DNA of 64,000 bases from Quillaja saponaria (lineage: Eukaryota > Streptophyta > Magnoliopsida > Fabales > Quillajaceae), in contig CM055608.1 in the NCBI GenBank assembly GCA_029379385.1, forward strand, positions 18,660,350 through 18,724,349, written 5' to 3'. Both the position numbers and the translations under genes were made by a program. Shown here piece after piece: positions 35,228 to 47,766 of this stretch. Positions within the stretch are counted from its first letter, which is position 1. The number at the start of each line of letters is the position of its first letter. The notes under the pieces are model-generated. The model did no database searches. It saw only the letters and a list, made by a program, of their open reading frames with translations, and had not been told where the DNA came from.

Positions 35228-36010
35228 CCTTTCTCAATCAATCAGTACATAATCTTGCTTCATGACATCAACAAATTAAAATCTTGTTCCATTTTTTTCC
35301 TAGTCAACTGATCCAATAAAAATTCAGAATCATAATATTCCTTTACGTATTTTTCTTCTTGTACTTAATAGAAATTTTTAAAGGTTCGATTTTTTGCAGT
35401 TTTTATAAAAGCTGGTAAAATAATTGTTTATAATTTCCAAGACCAAAATGTAACAATACCAGTTTTAGGTTCTAAATTTCATTACCACCACCATAATCGT
35501 TGATTTTAATTTGAGTTCCAATTATTTCTTTGTTTTTGATATAGTCTTGATAATAATTTTTTTTTATTTTTAAGAACAACAACATAAATTTAGAAGTTAT
35601 TAGTAGCATTCACTATTGTAACAATCGAAGATATGTTGAGGCCTGCTAGGGTAGAGTGAGAATTTTGTGTAGGTGACAATTATATTTATTTTCTCCGTAA
35701 ACATATCAGCATGTAATAAATGCATGCAAGGCTGCAATGTACATGACATTATGTAAAGCAACACGTAAGGAATAAATTTTTGAGTTTATTTATCCTATTT
35801 GTGTTTCCTTTTGTCAATAAGTCCTATTGTTTCTTTTCGTTTGTCCTTTTATACCCAAATCCACATAGTCTTATTTGAAACATTTTTTGACTGTATAAAT
35901 TTTTACTTTTGTTTCTACTGATTATTACTACTTACCCTTAACAATTGAGCCTTTTTATATCTTATATATCCCTCGTACTTATCAATCACATGCCATATAA
36001 ATTTATCATT
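35228..36010. other. Spacer before CACTA-2
   Basis: A+T-rich, no gene seen. It ends at the CACTACAAG terminus at 36011. Confidence 0.5.
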
Positions 36011-36025
36011 CACTACAAGAAAAAC
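36011..36025 (+). repeat. CACTA-2 left terminal repeat
   Basis: CACTACAAGAAAAAC, the same 11-base start as CACTA-1 but with a different continuation (GCCAATTAGC). Confidence 0.75.
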
Positions 36026-36956
36026 GCCAATTAGCAAAAGTTATAAATTTGATTTCTTCTCAATTTCAAATTCTTGCCTCTTGTATTGTATATTTTATAC
36101 AAAAAGAAAATTAGAAATTACGAAATCATTTCAAGTACATAAAATCACACTGACTTAGAAATCGATACATTCTTATTTCTTCATAAATTTAATTAGTTTA
36201 CATCAAAAGTTTTAAAGCCAACTGCAACATTAATGTTCAGCATAATTCATCATCATTTTCATCATGAGATTGTGCTTTTCACCTCTAGAGCGTTGATCCT
36301 ACCAAAATAAATAAATAAAGAGAGAGAGAAATAAAATAAACAAATAATAATTAATAACATTTAAAACATTGAAATCTATCAAAAAATAAAAACCAACACA
36401 TAGTGAGTGAGCAGAACCACATATTGATATTGTAGACATCTCAATCAATATGTAACATCACAAGATATGAACAGAATGACCCAAGACCAAGAAACTTAAA
36501 ACCTGTATTAAGCATTAATTAGTTACTAATAAGCAATTAGTGAGTGAGCAAAAGGTGAAAAGGAAAGAATATGTCTCTGGCTTGCCTCTAGTCTTTTTTC
36601 TTTCCACACTTTATATCTATATCTTTCTTTGCCTTTTAATTTTGAGGCTTAAAAGAAGAGAAGGGACATAAGTCAAAAAAGAAGGCAAGGCCATGACACC
36701 TCTCTATCAACTTATCTTTGCTAATCCTAATTTAGTGCTTTGTCACTATATGTGCAAGCTTTCTTTATTCTTCTCCCTTTAAAAAGAACTCTTCATGTGT
36801 GGTTGAGTTTCAAACTCAATCCATAGTCATTATTCCTAATCAAAGTTTAGAACCGGTATTTGTACCTTTTTTTTTTTTTTTTAGCATAAACAAATCCCTA
36901 CCATTTTTCACTTTTAAAGCTGAGATCAGATAGCCCTAGCTTTGGCTATTGTACAA

Positions 36957-37148
36957 TCAACCTATCTTGCACAATTTTAGAATATAACTTACTATGGAAA
37001 TTGGAGGTATAGGTAGGGGTGGACACGACACACCTGCTTGAGTCATTCGTTGTAACATCTTCTTATGGATGTGTTGTATATGTTGCATTTGTTGCAACTG
37101 GTGCATATAAATCATTGTTGCATCTGCATTTTCATGAAAATCTATCAA
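36957..37148 (-). pseudogene. ORF1-like Met/Gln-rich C-terminal segment
   Basis: 63 codons open, reading MIYMHQLQQMQHIQHIHKKM and then QRMTQAGVSCPPLPIPP. A Met/Gln-rich, probably coiled-coil stretch followed by a proline cluster is typical of the end of CACTA ORF1 (TNPA-like) proteins. A similar segment (QRIIQGDSSPPPHAPF) lies on the other side of the Athila insertion at 49245-49440, so this is a second copy of the module, not the missing piece. Function in the intact protein: DNA-binding partner of the transposase. Confidence 0.45.
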
Positions 37149-37271
37149 TTATGAATCTACATAAACTTTGAAAACTTATGTTCCTTCAAAATAAAGCAAC
37201 CACAGTTATACACATCAAAATGCTTTAGATAAAAGATTCTTAAGATCAAACATAATTAATAACTATTTCAG

Positions 37272-37276
37272 AACGT
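37272..37276. repeat. Target site duplication, left copy
   Basis: AACGT here and AACAT at 49225-49229; G/A is the only difference. The LTR edge is TAATAGG here and TGATAGG in the other LTR. Confidence 0.65.
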
Positions 37277-38728
37277 TAATAGGCAATTTACAAATGCAAG
37301 CACACGTATCATTCTCAAGTAATACAATAGCAAGTAGAGATCATTTCCATGAGAAATAATTATTTTTTATGCTAATTACCATTATGATGCAACTTAACTC
37401 TAATCAAACCAAATGATAATTCAAAGATAAATTTGATTTAAAAATATTAAAACTAAGTCTAGGTTCATGATATCCCTCACACCAACCTTAATAACTTTAA
37501 TTCAAATCAGTTCATGCATTAGCTAATATTAATCCATATTTCTTAATCAATTACTAGCATATTCCTATGTCTAGCAATTATATATTCCATTTATTCTAAT
37601 TTCCTATATTCCGAAGAGAATTATTCTAAAGCAAACTCATTAAGACCCAATCTCCTGGTTATTTATGGTAAAAGAGTATATCCCTATCACTTAAACAAAT
37701 CGGGTTATCCAAATCATATGATCAATCCAAACATAAGTTATATCACCTAAGGCTAATCCCAAAACTAACTCTTCCAAGTCAAATTCGGAATTCCTAATCA
37801 ATCTAATTGGTGATCAAGCAATTACAAGTATTAAGAACAAGGCAATATACATACTAAAACTAAAGCATACATTGAAATAAAACTAAAGCCACATTGGCTA
37901 CATGTAAGTTCAATCTCTACCCCTAAAATACAACTGCTCCATACTAACTGCAGCAAACATAAAAACTAAAGAACAAGCCATTCCAAGTAAATAGAAAATA
38001 AGAAGAAGAAGAAACAGAAACTAGAAGTTGTCACTCTTTAGGTCTCCTTCAGCTCCTTAGCACTCTCTATCACGAGCTCTGGTGTGTCTTTCAACCTCGG
38101 CCTTGCTCCTCTATTGATAAGACTTTTTCTCCTATTTGATTTTAAATAGAAGTCTAAAGAATCCTTACAAGCATTGCGGAGCAGGAAACTATGGCATTGT
38201 GGAGTCACAGGGATTGTTTAATTTCAATAGGACTCGTTTTGTCTCACGTAACGACTTCATTTTCATAGGCGCTGAGGCTCCAATCCTCTGCTTGGTTTAC
38301 GAAAGTTATCCTTACTTTGGCACTATGGCTTCCTTCTCATCATGTTATAGCTTTATTTTTCAAGCATTGCAACTTCTAGCTTCCTGACTCATTTGGTTTT
38401 CCTCTCTTTATATCAAAGCCGCGGCTGAGTCCTCTTTGCCTGATCATCAAATTTTCCTTTTGAGGCATTGTGGCTTCATGTTATGCAGCGTTATAGTGCC
38501 AGTTAAGTTGCTTCCCTTTTCTAATTCGACTTTGGATATTGCAAATACACCTAAAACAAATTAAATACCAAAATTTAGAAACTACTCCTAATTAAATTAA
38601 AAACTCTACAAAACTCCTAAAACAACTCTAACACTATAGTTGACTAGTATTCTAACTCAAAATATCAAGATTAGGATCAAATATGAATTAAAATCATAAT
38701 GAAAAAAAACTATTACCTAGAGTTATCA
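37277..38728 (-). mobile_element. Athila 3' LTR
   Basis: 1452 bp. On the plus strand it runs from TAATAGGCAATTTAC (TG mutated to TA) to CTAGAGTTATCA; on the minus strand it starts TGATAACTC. It aligns end to end with 47767-49224. The plus-strand ORF at 38136-38387 is non-coding LTR sequence. Confidence 0.92.
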
Positions 38729-38740
38729 CACTTCCAAACC
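38729..38740 (-). other. Athila polypurine tract
   Basis: Minus strand reads AGGTTTGGAAGTG directly before the TGATAACTC start of the 3' LTR. Purine-rich and correctly placed. Confidence 0.55.
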
Positions 38741-40017
38741 TAGTGTTTTTCTAGTCCCTAGCAAAAAGAAAGAAAATAAAAATTACAAATAATTTATCCA
38801 TGATAAGCTAATTATTCGCCTAAAAATCCTCAAACTTTATAATAAAGACTTGACTCAAGATAACACAAAAGTATAATTTCCAAATTTATCATGTTCAGGC
38901 AATCATAAGTGTGTGTGTGCAATGCATTGTCACTAAAGTTAGATGGCTTCAAAAATATTCTCAAGATAACTTAGACTAATTCTAACTCCATAACTTCGTC
39001 TTTCCTTCCTCTCTCCACTAATGTAGGCTAATACTTAGTCAAAAATCAATAGATCTTTATTTAGCTTGTAATGTCAGGCTTGGCTAAAAGTTTGATGAAA
39101 TGGAATTTTGGCTCAAATACCCTAAGCACAATTTCTTTGTATGAGTTCACCTTTCTTTTTCCACCTTTTCTTTTTAAGGCGTTAGTTCCCACATACTCAG
39201 GCTTCAACTATTTTATCTCATGATTTGTATCACCTAATATATTTCTTCTTTGTGTGGCATACATGTTCTCCCACTTTTTTTTTTTGGTTTGTAGGAATCA
39301 TCAAAGAATTTTCACATAGTCCTCTAGCTTTTTTTTTTTTTTTTTTTTGAAGTGGGGATGAGCATATAATATCTTTTTCCTTTTCTTCCTTATAATGCAC
39401 TCCTTCTAATTAACTTGCTTCGAGCTCATTCTTTTTTTCTTTTTAACTTAATGAAACTGCATATTTAATGTGCTTAAGGTAATAGGGTGCAAATGGGTCT
39501 TTCAAACAAAGGATTGGTTTAGCATATGCATGTGTTAGAAAGAAAAATAGGCATTAGCCTTTATATATCATTGGTGGATATACAAAGGCTCTATCAATCC
39601 AAAAATGACCTAAATCATATTCTTAGCTAAGGTTCACCTAGAATTTTGCCTCAAGAGGAATTCTTACTCATTAAGGAAGTCCAAAAAAGTTTAGGGTTTA
39701 TAAAGAAAAAAATCATTAAAAACATCAGCTCTAGACGACAATAGCCTTGTGTAGTGTATATATGAAGTATATGCTCTAATTATAATAAATTCAAAAAATT
39801 ATATTCACATGTTATCAAAATCAACATCAATGCATAAATAATATATCATGGGAATAAAGGAATATTAGACATCATTAACAAGTTAACTTGCAATATTTTT
39901 AACACGATACAAAAAAAGAAACATAATACAAACTAATTAGTTAATTACACATAATCGGAGGTTAACCAAGTATTAGAATAGGGAATTATTACACAACTTT
40001 TAGCTACCCTTTCCCCC

Positions 40018-40049
<32 letters not shown>

Positions 40050-40149
40050 ACCTATACTAAACATTATCCTAATTTTTTAAAAGAGAAGCAAGAAAATAAC
40101 AAAAGGAAAACAAAACAAAAGATAAAGAAAACTCTCATCAGTCATCGAA
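38741..40149. other. Athila 3' untranslated part
   Basis: No coding sequence recognised. It contains T-runs (39272-39283, 39331-39349) and an exceptional C-run followed by A at 40019-40049. Confidence 0.6.
40019..40049. repeat. Poly-C/poly-A tract
   Basis: 21 C followed by 10 A, unlike anything else in this A+T-rich window; it may be inflated by replication slippage or assembly error. Confidence 0.9.
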
Positions 40150-41235
40150 ATCAATATCGATATCTTCCTCAGGACATGAAAATAGGGCTGGTGGCTCGGG
40201 ACAAAGAGGGAAAGTGGAAGGATCCCATCCTTATTACTGTAGCATCATCCTTAGCAATTGGTTGTTTTGGTGGTTAATAGCATGTGTGTGCTGCCAATGG
40301 TCAGCACACTGCATCTTCAATCTCGAAATAAGCTAAGCCAATGTCAGCTTCTGTGTACTAATCGGCTGAACTGGAGCTGTTGGATCTCTTTCACCAGCTT
40401 CAGCATTCCAGATTTGAAACTTCCTGATGAGACTGCCATCGATGATACCTTTTAACAAGACTAAGGGGCCAATATCCTCCCAAATCATACCAGCCTCATA
40501 GCATAGCTCAGTGATAAGGGAGGGGAACTATATTCCTAAGTGCCCACTGTTCGCAGCCTGTAACATAGCACTCTGAATAATGCATCCAATTTCAATAAAC
40601 ATATCTTAGATAATAACATATAGTAGAATTGTACACTCCTTCATATCGTCACTTGCATATCCACTAGGAAAGACATTAGCAAGTATAAAATAATACCAAG
40701 CCCGGGCAAGAGCGAGCAATTGGCTAGCCTTGAAGCTCACGGGTTCATCATTCGTTAATTTTCAAACAGAACCTTAGTAGCACAAGGAACCAATTATAGC
40801 ATCATAATTTACAATCCCGCTAGCATATGTCATATAGTTATTTGTCTCAGGGATATTTGGAATGTCGAAGTAGGCATTAATGGTCGTGCTCGTGAAAGAA
40901 ACCATTTTCCCTCAAACCATTACCTTGCTATCTTGATAGTCCACCAGATTGGCATAAATTCTCGAGCCAAAGGAACGACTATTGCCAAAGGTGGTGCACA
41001 CAGCTTCACCTAATGTCTGCTGTCAATGAGACAATTCATGCCCAGAAAATAGTTAAGACTGAGAAACAAACCCCTCTGAGCCACTATGGCCTTATGCACT
41101 AGGCCATCATGAAACAACTTCTTAGCTGTTGCCATAGTAAATCGAGTGCTGTCATAACTAGGTCTAGTAGAACAGGCACGCTTTGTTGCCTTAGTCTTTG
41201 GTCTAATTGTCCTGAAAAACAACATCAAACCTTAA
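40150..41235 (-). pseudogene. Athila third ORF, plant transposon-protein domain
   Basis: Minus-strand remnant between integrase and the 3' LTR, where Athila elements carry an extra (env-position) gene. From 41228 it reads MMLFFRTIRPKTKATKRACS, KLFHDGLVHKAIVAQRGLFL, then FGSRIYANLVDYQDSKVMV, SGIVNYDAIIGSLCY, EPVSFKASQLLALARAWYYF, KECTILLYVII and FPSLITELCYEAGMIWEDIG. The order (basic N-terminus, FY/YANL, KVMV, AKxWYYF, RxILLYxI, FPSLIT.LC) is that of the putative plant transposon protein domain (PF20167) as I know it. At least five stops interrupt it. No signal peptide or membrane segment was seen, so I do not call it an envelope gene. Confidence 0.6.
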
Positions 41236-42499
41236 AATACCCAGCAACAATGTCAACTATAGCCTATTAATCAACAAAAAGGATCTCAGACTCGCATAAT
41301 ATTTAGAGAAATTCTTAAGCATATTATCTCTGCATCATATCATTTATGCAATACTAATCAATATACATCATCCATCCCCGCAAACCTATTTTACTATCAT
41401 CAATTTATCAAGAACATTCAAGAATTATAGGTGTAGGGGTCATAGTGATATGGCATACTTTCATATAACATCAATTTCATGTAACATTACCCAAGAACTC
41501 ATCACCAAGATAGAAAATGTAGTACCCACGTAACCAAAAATACAAAATCAAAAATTATGCATAGAACCCCCTAAAGAATATATCTACCCATAATCTATCA
41601 AGCACTTAAATATATAACACAAGAAAAGCATTCTACTTACAAGAAAATTTGTAGAATCTAAAGAAAAGGGAAAGAGCACTTACTTGTGTTGAAGCAAATC
41701 CAAATAGAGTGCAAACCATGTGGGCGGGATTTTTTTTTTGTGTGAATGTGTTAGAGGGCACAAAAATAGGGTTGGGTTGGTAGTTTGTATCTTAAAAACT
41801 CTGATTTCACAAGATTAGGTGATTAGGGTATGAGTTGTGGCAGTTTTGGTTATGAATTAGGGTTGGTAGTTTGTATAGGCACCATGCAGCTATGCCCTAG
41901 AATTTGAAAATTTTAGAATACATGGTTTATTGTCGTGGCATGAGTAACATGGTGCCGTGGCACAATGCTTTCTACGTAAAACCTAGTTTCTTTCTGAATT
42001 AAGAGTGTAACTGCTTAAGTAAAGGAGTGCCGCGGTATAATACATTCTGTGTAAAATTGATTTTGTTTCTAGTAAGAGATGACTCCATAACATGAAGCTT
42101 ACTGCCTAAACTTTGATTTTTTTTGTTAGATTTAGGCTTCGTGGTGTGTGTATTTTGGAGGACGTGGCTCAAAGTTATCTAAGAACTTACCTGGCTTTCT
42201 TTTCCATAGATTCGTAGCTTGAATTCATGTGTGCCACAATGTTGTGTTCTATATATGATTTCATGTATTTTCCAGGTCATAAGGCGTGGAGGCGTGAGTT
42301 ATTTTTACGCCTCAACGTCAATGCTTCTTTCGCTAAGGGGCTGAGTCTTGGTTACCTAATAAAAGATAATATGAAGGTTGAGTGTATAGTACATATTAAA
42401 ACGTTATCAAACTAGAAAAAACAAATAGAGAAAAGGGGTTTTAGAAACTTAGGTTGCCTCCCAAGAAGTGCTTAGTTTAAAGTCCTTGGCTTGACTTAA

Positions 42500-43700
42500 T
42501 GTTACTTAAGTAGCTTTACCAAGTTTGATGGAGGTATGATCATTGTCAATCTTTCCTCCCCAATAGCATTTCAATCATTGGCCATTCACTTTAAAAGTTC
42601 TATAGAGATTAGTGGCTATTTACTCCACAACACCTTATGGAAACACTTTGGCAAAGGTGAATGGTCCAGACTATCTTGACTTGAGTTATCCTAGAAAAGC
42701 TTTAACCGGGAATTATAGAGCAGGACTTGTTGACCTGGCTCAAAGCAATGCTCAATAATCTGTTGATCATGTAGGCTCTTATTCTTCTTTTTGTAAAGTT
42801 TAGCATTCTCATAAGCATTAAGCTTCAACTCATCCATCCCGTTTAACTAGAGAAGTCTCCTTTTACTAGCGGCTTAATACTTGAAGTTCATCTTTTTTAT
42901 TACCTAATAGTATTATGCTCAAACTCAACCAGTAGATGGCAAGCCTTGCCATAAACCACCTTAAAGGGAGACATGCCCAAGAGTGTCTTATAGGCTGTTT
43001 GGTATGCCCATAATACATCATCCAATCTCTTAGACCAATCTTTTCGTGATGGACATAGAATCTCTTAGACCAATCTTTTCGTGATGAAAAAGTGAGACCC
43101 ACCTCCATCACTAATGATTGCTTGAGATGTACTAAAGCATGTAAAGATGTTCGTTTTCAAGAAGTTGGTCATGACTTTAGAGTCATTGGTTGGCACAACA
43201 ATGACTTTAACTTATTTGGAGACATAATCCATAGCAACAAGAATGAATTGATTGGTATATGAGGAGATGAATGGACCTATGAAGTCTATCCCCTATACAT
43301 TAAACAATTCCACTTCAAGTATGTTGTTGAGTGACATCTTATTCTTCTTAGATACATTGCCCATCCTTTGGCACCTGTTAAATTTGGAAATAAATTCATT
43401 AGCATCCTTAAATAAAGAAGGCCAATAAAAACTTGATTGGAGCATTTTGCAGCAATTCGGCTCTTTCCAAAGTGACCTCGATATTCTGAAGCATGGCAGT
43501 GGTGAAGTAATACTCTCCACCTCTTCCTCTGAAACACACTTTCTTATATCTGATCAGCATAATGCTTAAATAGGAAGGGGTCATCCCAAACAAAGAATTT
43601 TATATTAAGTAAAAACTTTTTCTTTTGTTGAGAAGTTAAGTTAGGAGGAAAGACCGTGCCAACTAGATAGTTGACAAAGTTAGCATACCAGGGCAATGGT
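42500..43700 (-). pseudogene. Athila integrase, broken
   Basis: Minus-strand pieces in order: a zinc-binding region HHCHASEYRGHFGKS...SGFYW-like (H and C residues of the HHCC finger; RCQRMG at 43380), the linker LNNILEVELFNV, the core start DFIGPF, YQFILVAMDYVSKW-like, and the C-terminal part [14 protein letters not shown] followed by [17 protein letters not shown]. The family inserts the cDNA into chromosomal DNA. Several stops and a 35-bp internal duplication (43024-43086) break it. The shadow ORFs on both strands here are not separate genes. Confidence 0.75.
43024..43086. repeat. 35-bp tandem duplication in integrase
   Basis: 28 bases starting AATCTCTTAGACCAATC are repeated exactly at 43024-43051 and 43059-43086. 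The period of 35 is not a multiple of three, so the duplication shifts the integrase frame. Confidence 0.9.
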
Positions 43701-43765
43701 TTATTAATAACTTGGAAGAATTATTCATCTGGGAAGGTTTCGTTTATATTAGTAGGTTCAGCCAC

Positions 43766-44250
43766 TTAATGATCTCCTTCCATCCTTGATAAATGATTAT
43801 CAACTTGATTTTCAAAGCCTTTTCGGTCTTTTATCTCCAAGTCAAATTCTTGTAGTAATAGGATCCACCTTATCAACCTAGGCTTTGCATCTTTCTTATC
43901 AATCAAATGCTTAATAGCAGAGTGGTCTGTAAACAATGACAGAAGTTCCAATTAAATAAGATCGAAATTTGTTAAAAGCAAACATTACTGTTAAAAGTTT
44001 TTTTTTAGTTATGGTATAGTTCAATTGAGCACCATTTAAAGTTTTGCTAGCGCAGTATATAGAGTGAAAAATCTTTTCTTTTCTTTGTCCTAACACTGCC
44101 CCTACTATATAGTCACTAGCATCACACATCAATTTAAAGAGTAGGTACCAATTTGTGGTTACAATAATTACGGCTGTTATTAATCTATTTTTCAACTCTA
44201 AAAATGCAACAAAACATGCATTATCAAATATGAATGGGGTGTCTTTTTCA
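43766..44250 (-). pseudogene. Athila RNase H, broken
   Basis: Continues the RT frame: MCDASDYIVGAVLGQRKEK (catalytic Asp in CDAS), [34 protein letters not shown], then [20 protein letters not shown] and a DNHLSRM end. RNase H removes the RNA template during reverse transcription. A frameshift separates the piece ending near 43911 from the one starting at 43951. Confidence 0.85.
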
Positions 44251-45060
44251 AGGTTATTACAAAGTGACTTGGAATTTTTTGAAAAGCCTTTTATGAATCT
44301 CCTATAGAAGCCAACACAGCCTAGAAAGCTTCTTATTCCTTTTATTGAACTAGAGGGAGGTAATTTTTCTATTGTTTCAATCTTAGCTCGATCTACCTCA
44401 ATTCCCTTATTAGAAACGTTATGATCAAGAATTATACCTTCTTGTACCATGAAATGACACTTTTCTCAATTTAAGACTAAGTTGGTTTCTTCATATCTTT
44501 TAAGCACTAAAGTTAAATTATGAAGACATTAATCATATGAATTAACTAAAACAGAAAAATCATCCATAAAAACTTCAAGCCTTTGTTCTACTATGTCGGT
44601 GAAAATTGCCATCATGCACCTTTGAAAGGTGGCCAAGGCATCGATAAACCAAAAGGCATCCTTCTAAAAGTAAAGGTGCCATAAGGACAAGTAAATATAG
44701 TTTTTTCTTGGTCTTCCGGGGGCAATAGCAATTTGATTATACCCCAAATAACCATCTAGAATATAATAATATTCCTTACATGCCAGCCGATCTAGCATTT
44801 GGTCAATGAATGGAAGGGAAAAGTGGTCATTCCTTGTAGCTTTGTTTAGCTTCTGGTAGTCCATGCATACCCTCCAACCAATAACAAGTTCTTGTAAGAA
44901 TGAGTTTATTGTTTGCATTTGCAACAATTGTTATCCCTCCTTTCTTTGGTACACATTGGATAAGACTTACCCAATGACTATCCGAGATTTAATAGATAAT
45001 TCCAGCATCTAACCACTTGATTATTTCTTTTTTCACCACCTTTTTCATTATAGGTTAAGC
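44251..45060 (-). pseudogene. Athila reverse transcriptase, broken
   Basis: Order of motifs on the minus strand: GWRVCMDYQKLNKATRNDHF, LPFIDQMLDRLA, the catalytic-Asp region ILDGYLGYNQIAIAP, FRRMPFGL-like remains, ATFQRCMMAIFTDIVE, the YxDD box as VFMDDFSV near 44570, and FLGCVGFYRRFIKGFSK. RT copies the genomic RNA into cDNA. A frameshift follows IAIAP and stops lie in the 44470-44660 part. Similarity is strongest to the Athila/Tat branch. Confidence 0.88.
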
Positions 45061-45554
45061 CTCATTTGATGCTCAATTGTTGGTTTATGGTTATCATCCA
45101 TGAGGATCTTATGCATACAAATGGAAGGGCTTATACCTTTAACATCAGCAATTGTCCATCCCTATGTTCTTTTGGGTTCTTCTAATACACGAAAAAAAAT
45201 TTCTTCCTGCATGTTAATAAGAGAAGCAAAAATAATAATAGGCAAAGTAAATGAAAGACCAAGAAAAGCATATCTTAGATGATTAGGTAATGGTTTCAGT
45301 TCCTAGGTAGGAGATTCTTCAATTGATGACCTTGATCCAGATAGAGTGAATGGTGGTAAATCCAGATTTTTAAATCTTGGATTTGGTTTCAGCATATGTG
45401 GTGATTCATCTAATAATTTCATACACACCTTAAAATCATCATCTTCTTCTATGGAATGTGAAATTATTGAAGCTTCAAGAGGGTCACTTGGATGTTCTTA
45501 GAAGAACATCTCTTGAACATGGTTACTCACCATGTCAATTGCAAAGCATTCTTC

Positions 45555-46047
45555 ATAGTCTTAAGGGAATTTCATGGATTGAAATACATTAAATTTAACC
45601 TCTTGATCATTTACTCTCATGGCGAGTTCACCTTTTTGGACATTAATAAGTGTCCTACCATTAGCTAGAAAAGGTCTTCCTAATATAATAGGTACCTCCT
45701 TATCCTCTTCCATGTCTAGAACTATGAAATCATCAGGGAAGATCAATGTGTTCACCTTAACTAGAACATCCTCTATAATTCCTATAAGGTGTGTAAGTGA
45801 TTATTTAATCAACTAATTGTAGTGTTGCTAATGTTGGTTTTACTTCACCTATTCCTATCTTTCGATAAATTGATAAGGGCATTAAAATTATATTAGCTCC
45901 TAAGTCACTAAGTGCCGTACTAAAATGTTGTGTGCCTATAGTGCAAGGAATAGTAAAACTACCTGGATCTTTCAAGTTGGGTGGTAGCTTCTTTTGAAGT
46001 ATGGCACTGCACTCTTCAGTAAGTTTAAATTGTTTCATGATCACCAA
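45555..46047 (-). pseudogene. Athila aspartic protease, broken
   Basis: KKLPPNLKDPGSFTIPCTIG, then the active-site region ALSDLGANIILMPLSIYRKI (DLGAS normally; here DLGAN), EVKPTLATLQLVD, a break, then [20 protein letters not shown] and [16 protein letters not shown]. The retained Asp and the ILGRPFL flap-side motif identify it. It processes the Gag-Pol polyprotein. A stop and frameshift separate the two open parts near 45755-45805. Confidence 0.88.
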
Positions 46048-46059
46048 ACTTCCTCTTCT

Positions 46060-47649
46060 TGGACAAGATGTTTTTCATGAATTTTGCATAGCTTGGCATT
46101 TATTCAAGAGATTCAACAAAGGTAATGTTTATGTAGAGTTTATTGAATACATCCAGAAATTTCTAGAATTGCTTGTCAAGGTTTTACTTGTGGAACCTTT
46201 GGGGGAATGGAAGAGAAGGGTTTACCTTCTTAGGTTCAATAACTACCTTCTTTTGCTTCTCCTTTATGACTTCAGTAGGCAATTCCTCTTTAATAGGAGA
46301 TGTAGGGATTTCATCAACTTGTATTTCTTTTTCTGCTTCTCTAACTCTTTCCCACTCCTAAGAGTTATTGCCTTATATTGTTCTTTACTTTCCTTACTTT
46401 CCTTTCTTAGGTTTGCTTCGGTATCATTAGGAAAGGCACCATGGGGTCTACTAGTCAAAGCATTTTCTACCTGCCTAATTTTTGTCTCTAATGTTTTCAA
46501 GGAGGCAGCTTAGCTTTGAATAACAAAATAAATCCGAGACATGTATTGCAGAAACATGTCTTCCAAAGATGGCTTCTTTTCAAGAGTTGCTTGACTTTGT
46601 GGAGTTTGAAATTCATGAGGTGGATTAGGCCTTGCAGCTTGTAATCCTTGATTATTCTAACCAAAGTTTAGGTGGTTTTTCCACCCCGGATTATATGTGT
46701 TGGAATAAAGGTTATTTTGACAGTTGAAATTTTGAACATATTGGACTGTTTCAGTATTTGGGCACTGGTCCATGGTATGACCTTTGCCACAAGTTTCACA
46801 TACCAAGGTATCGGCCTTAGCTTAGTGTTGCACTCTAAAATTATCAAACCCCTTTTGTCAATCCAGCCACTTGTACCTTCAAAGTAGTGATGGTATCAAT
46901 TTCATGAATTGCAACAACTCTTTAAGATGATAACCTTTCAGTTGGCCATTAATAAGAGTTTGAGGTCATTTCTTCCAAAAAGTCACAGGCTTCATCCGTA
47001 GATTTACCCATCAAAGTACCACCACTAGTAGCATCAATTGTTGTTCTAGTTTGATGTGGGCACTTTCTTATTAGGTCTTTATATCTTTCTCATGCCTTAT
47101 AAAGAGACTCTTGATCTTGTTGAAGGAATGATGTGATTTCATTCCTTAGTTTGGTGGTTTTTACAGGAGGAAAGAATTAGCTAGAAATTTTTATGCCATG
47201 TCTAACCAAGTGGTGATAGAATGTTAAGGTAATGAATACAATCAGCTTTTTGTCTTATCTAGGAGTAAGAAAGGAAAAATCCTAAGCTAAACAGCATCAT
47301 TAGAGATGCCATTGTACTTGAATGTGTCGTACAACTCTAGGAATAAGACTAAATGGGTATGAGGTTCTTCACTTGGTAATCCCCCAAACTGAGCAGATTG
47401 TTGAATCATTTGGATTGTGCCCGGTTTGATCTCAAAATTATTGGTTGCAATGGACGGTCTTTATATACTAGATTAGAGGCCTTGCACAAAAGGGACAGCA
47501 TAATCCCTCAAGGCCTTGTTTTCATGAATTTCTTGATTGTCAGCCAATGCACGAGATTGTTTTGGGATTTGGTTATTTTTGAACTTTCTAAGCTTTTGTT
47601 CAAACTCGGGATCGTATGGTAATTGTTTCAAATCTCTAGTGTTTTGCAT
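46060..47649 (-). pseudogene. Athila gag, broken
   Basis: Starts at the ATG at 47649 (MQNTRDLKQLPYDPEFEQKL). It continues with [57 protein letters not shown], the Gln/Asn/Tyr-rich middle around 46640-46760 and the KAITLRSGKELEKQKKK block before the protease. This is the standard Athila/Tat gag layout. It packages the RNA into particles. Stops interrupt it at several places (after VQGL, after NDAV). The 170-codon plus-strand ORF at 46001-46513 is its antisense shadow. Confidence 0.88.
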
Positions 47650-47740
47650 GCAATGTCAATAGCACCTGAAATCAAGAATAAAAAAAACTTGAATTAGAAT
47701 CAAGTAAAGTTATAATGATATTAACAAAATAAAATAAATT

Positions 47741-47760
47741 ATTCCCCAGCAGCGGTGCCA
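47741..47760 (-). other. Athila primer-binding site (tRNA-Asp type)
   Basis: Minus strand reads TGGCACCGCTGCTGGGGAAT, close to the TGGCGCCGTTG..GGGGA site that Athila and Tat elements use with Asp tRNA. It starts 6 bp from the LTR edge. Confidence 0.85.
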
Positions 47761-47766
47761 AAAACT

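Noticed and set aside
33600..36010. P1BS phosphate-response element (GNATATNC) in the GRAS upstream region
   Set aside because: Scanned by eye; near-matches exist (GAATATGA) but no exact site.
40150..41235. Envelope gene of an Athila element
   Set aside because: Position would fit, but the readable motifs are those of a plant transposon-protein domain and no signal peptide or membrane segment was found.
46001..46513. 170-codon plus-strand ORF
   Set aside because: Lies antisense to the Athila gag and protease junction, which is the recognisable reading.
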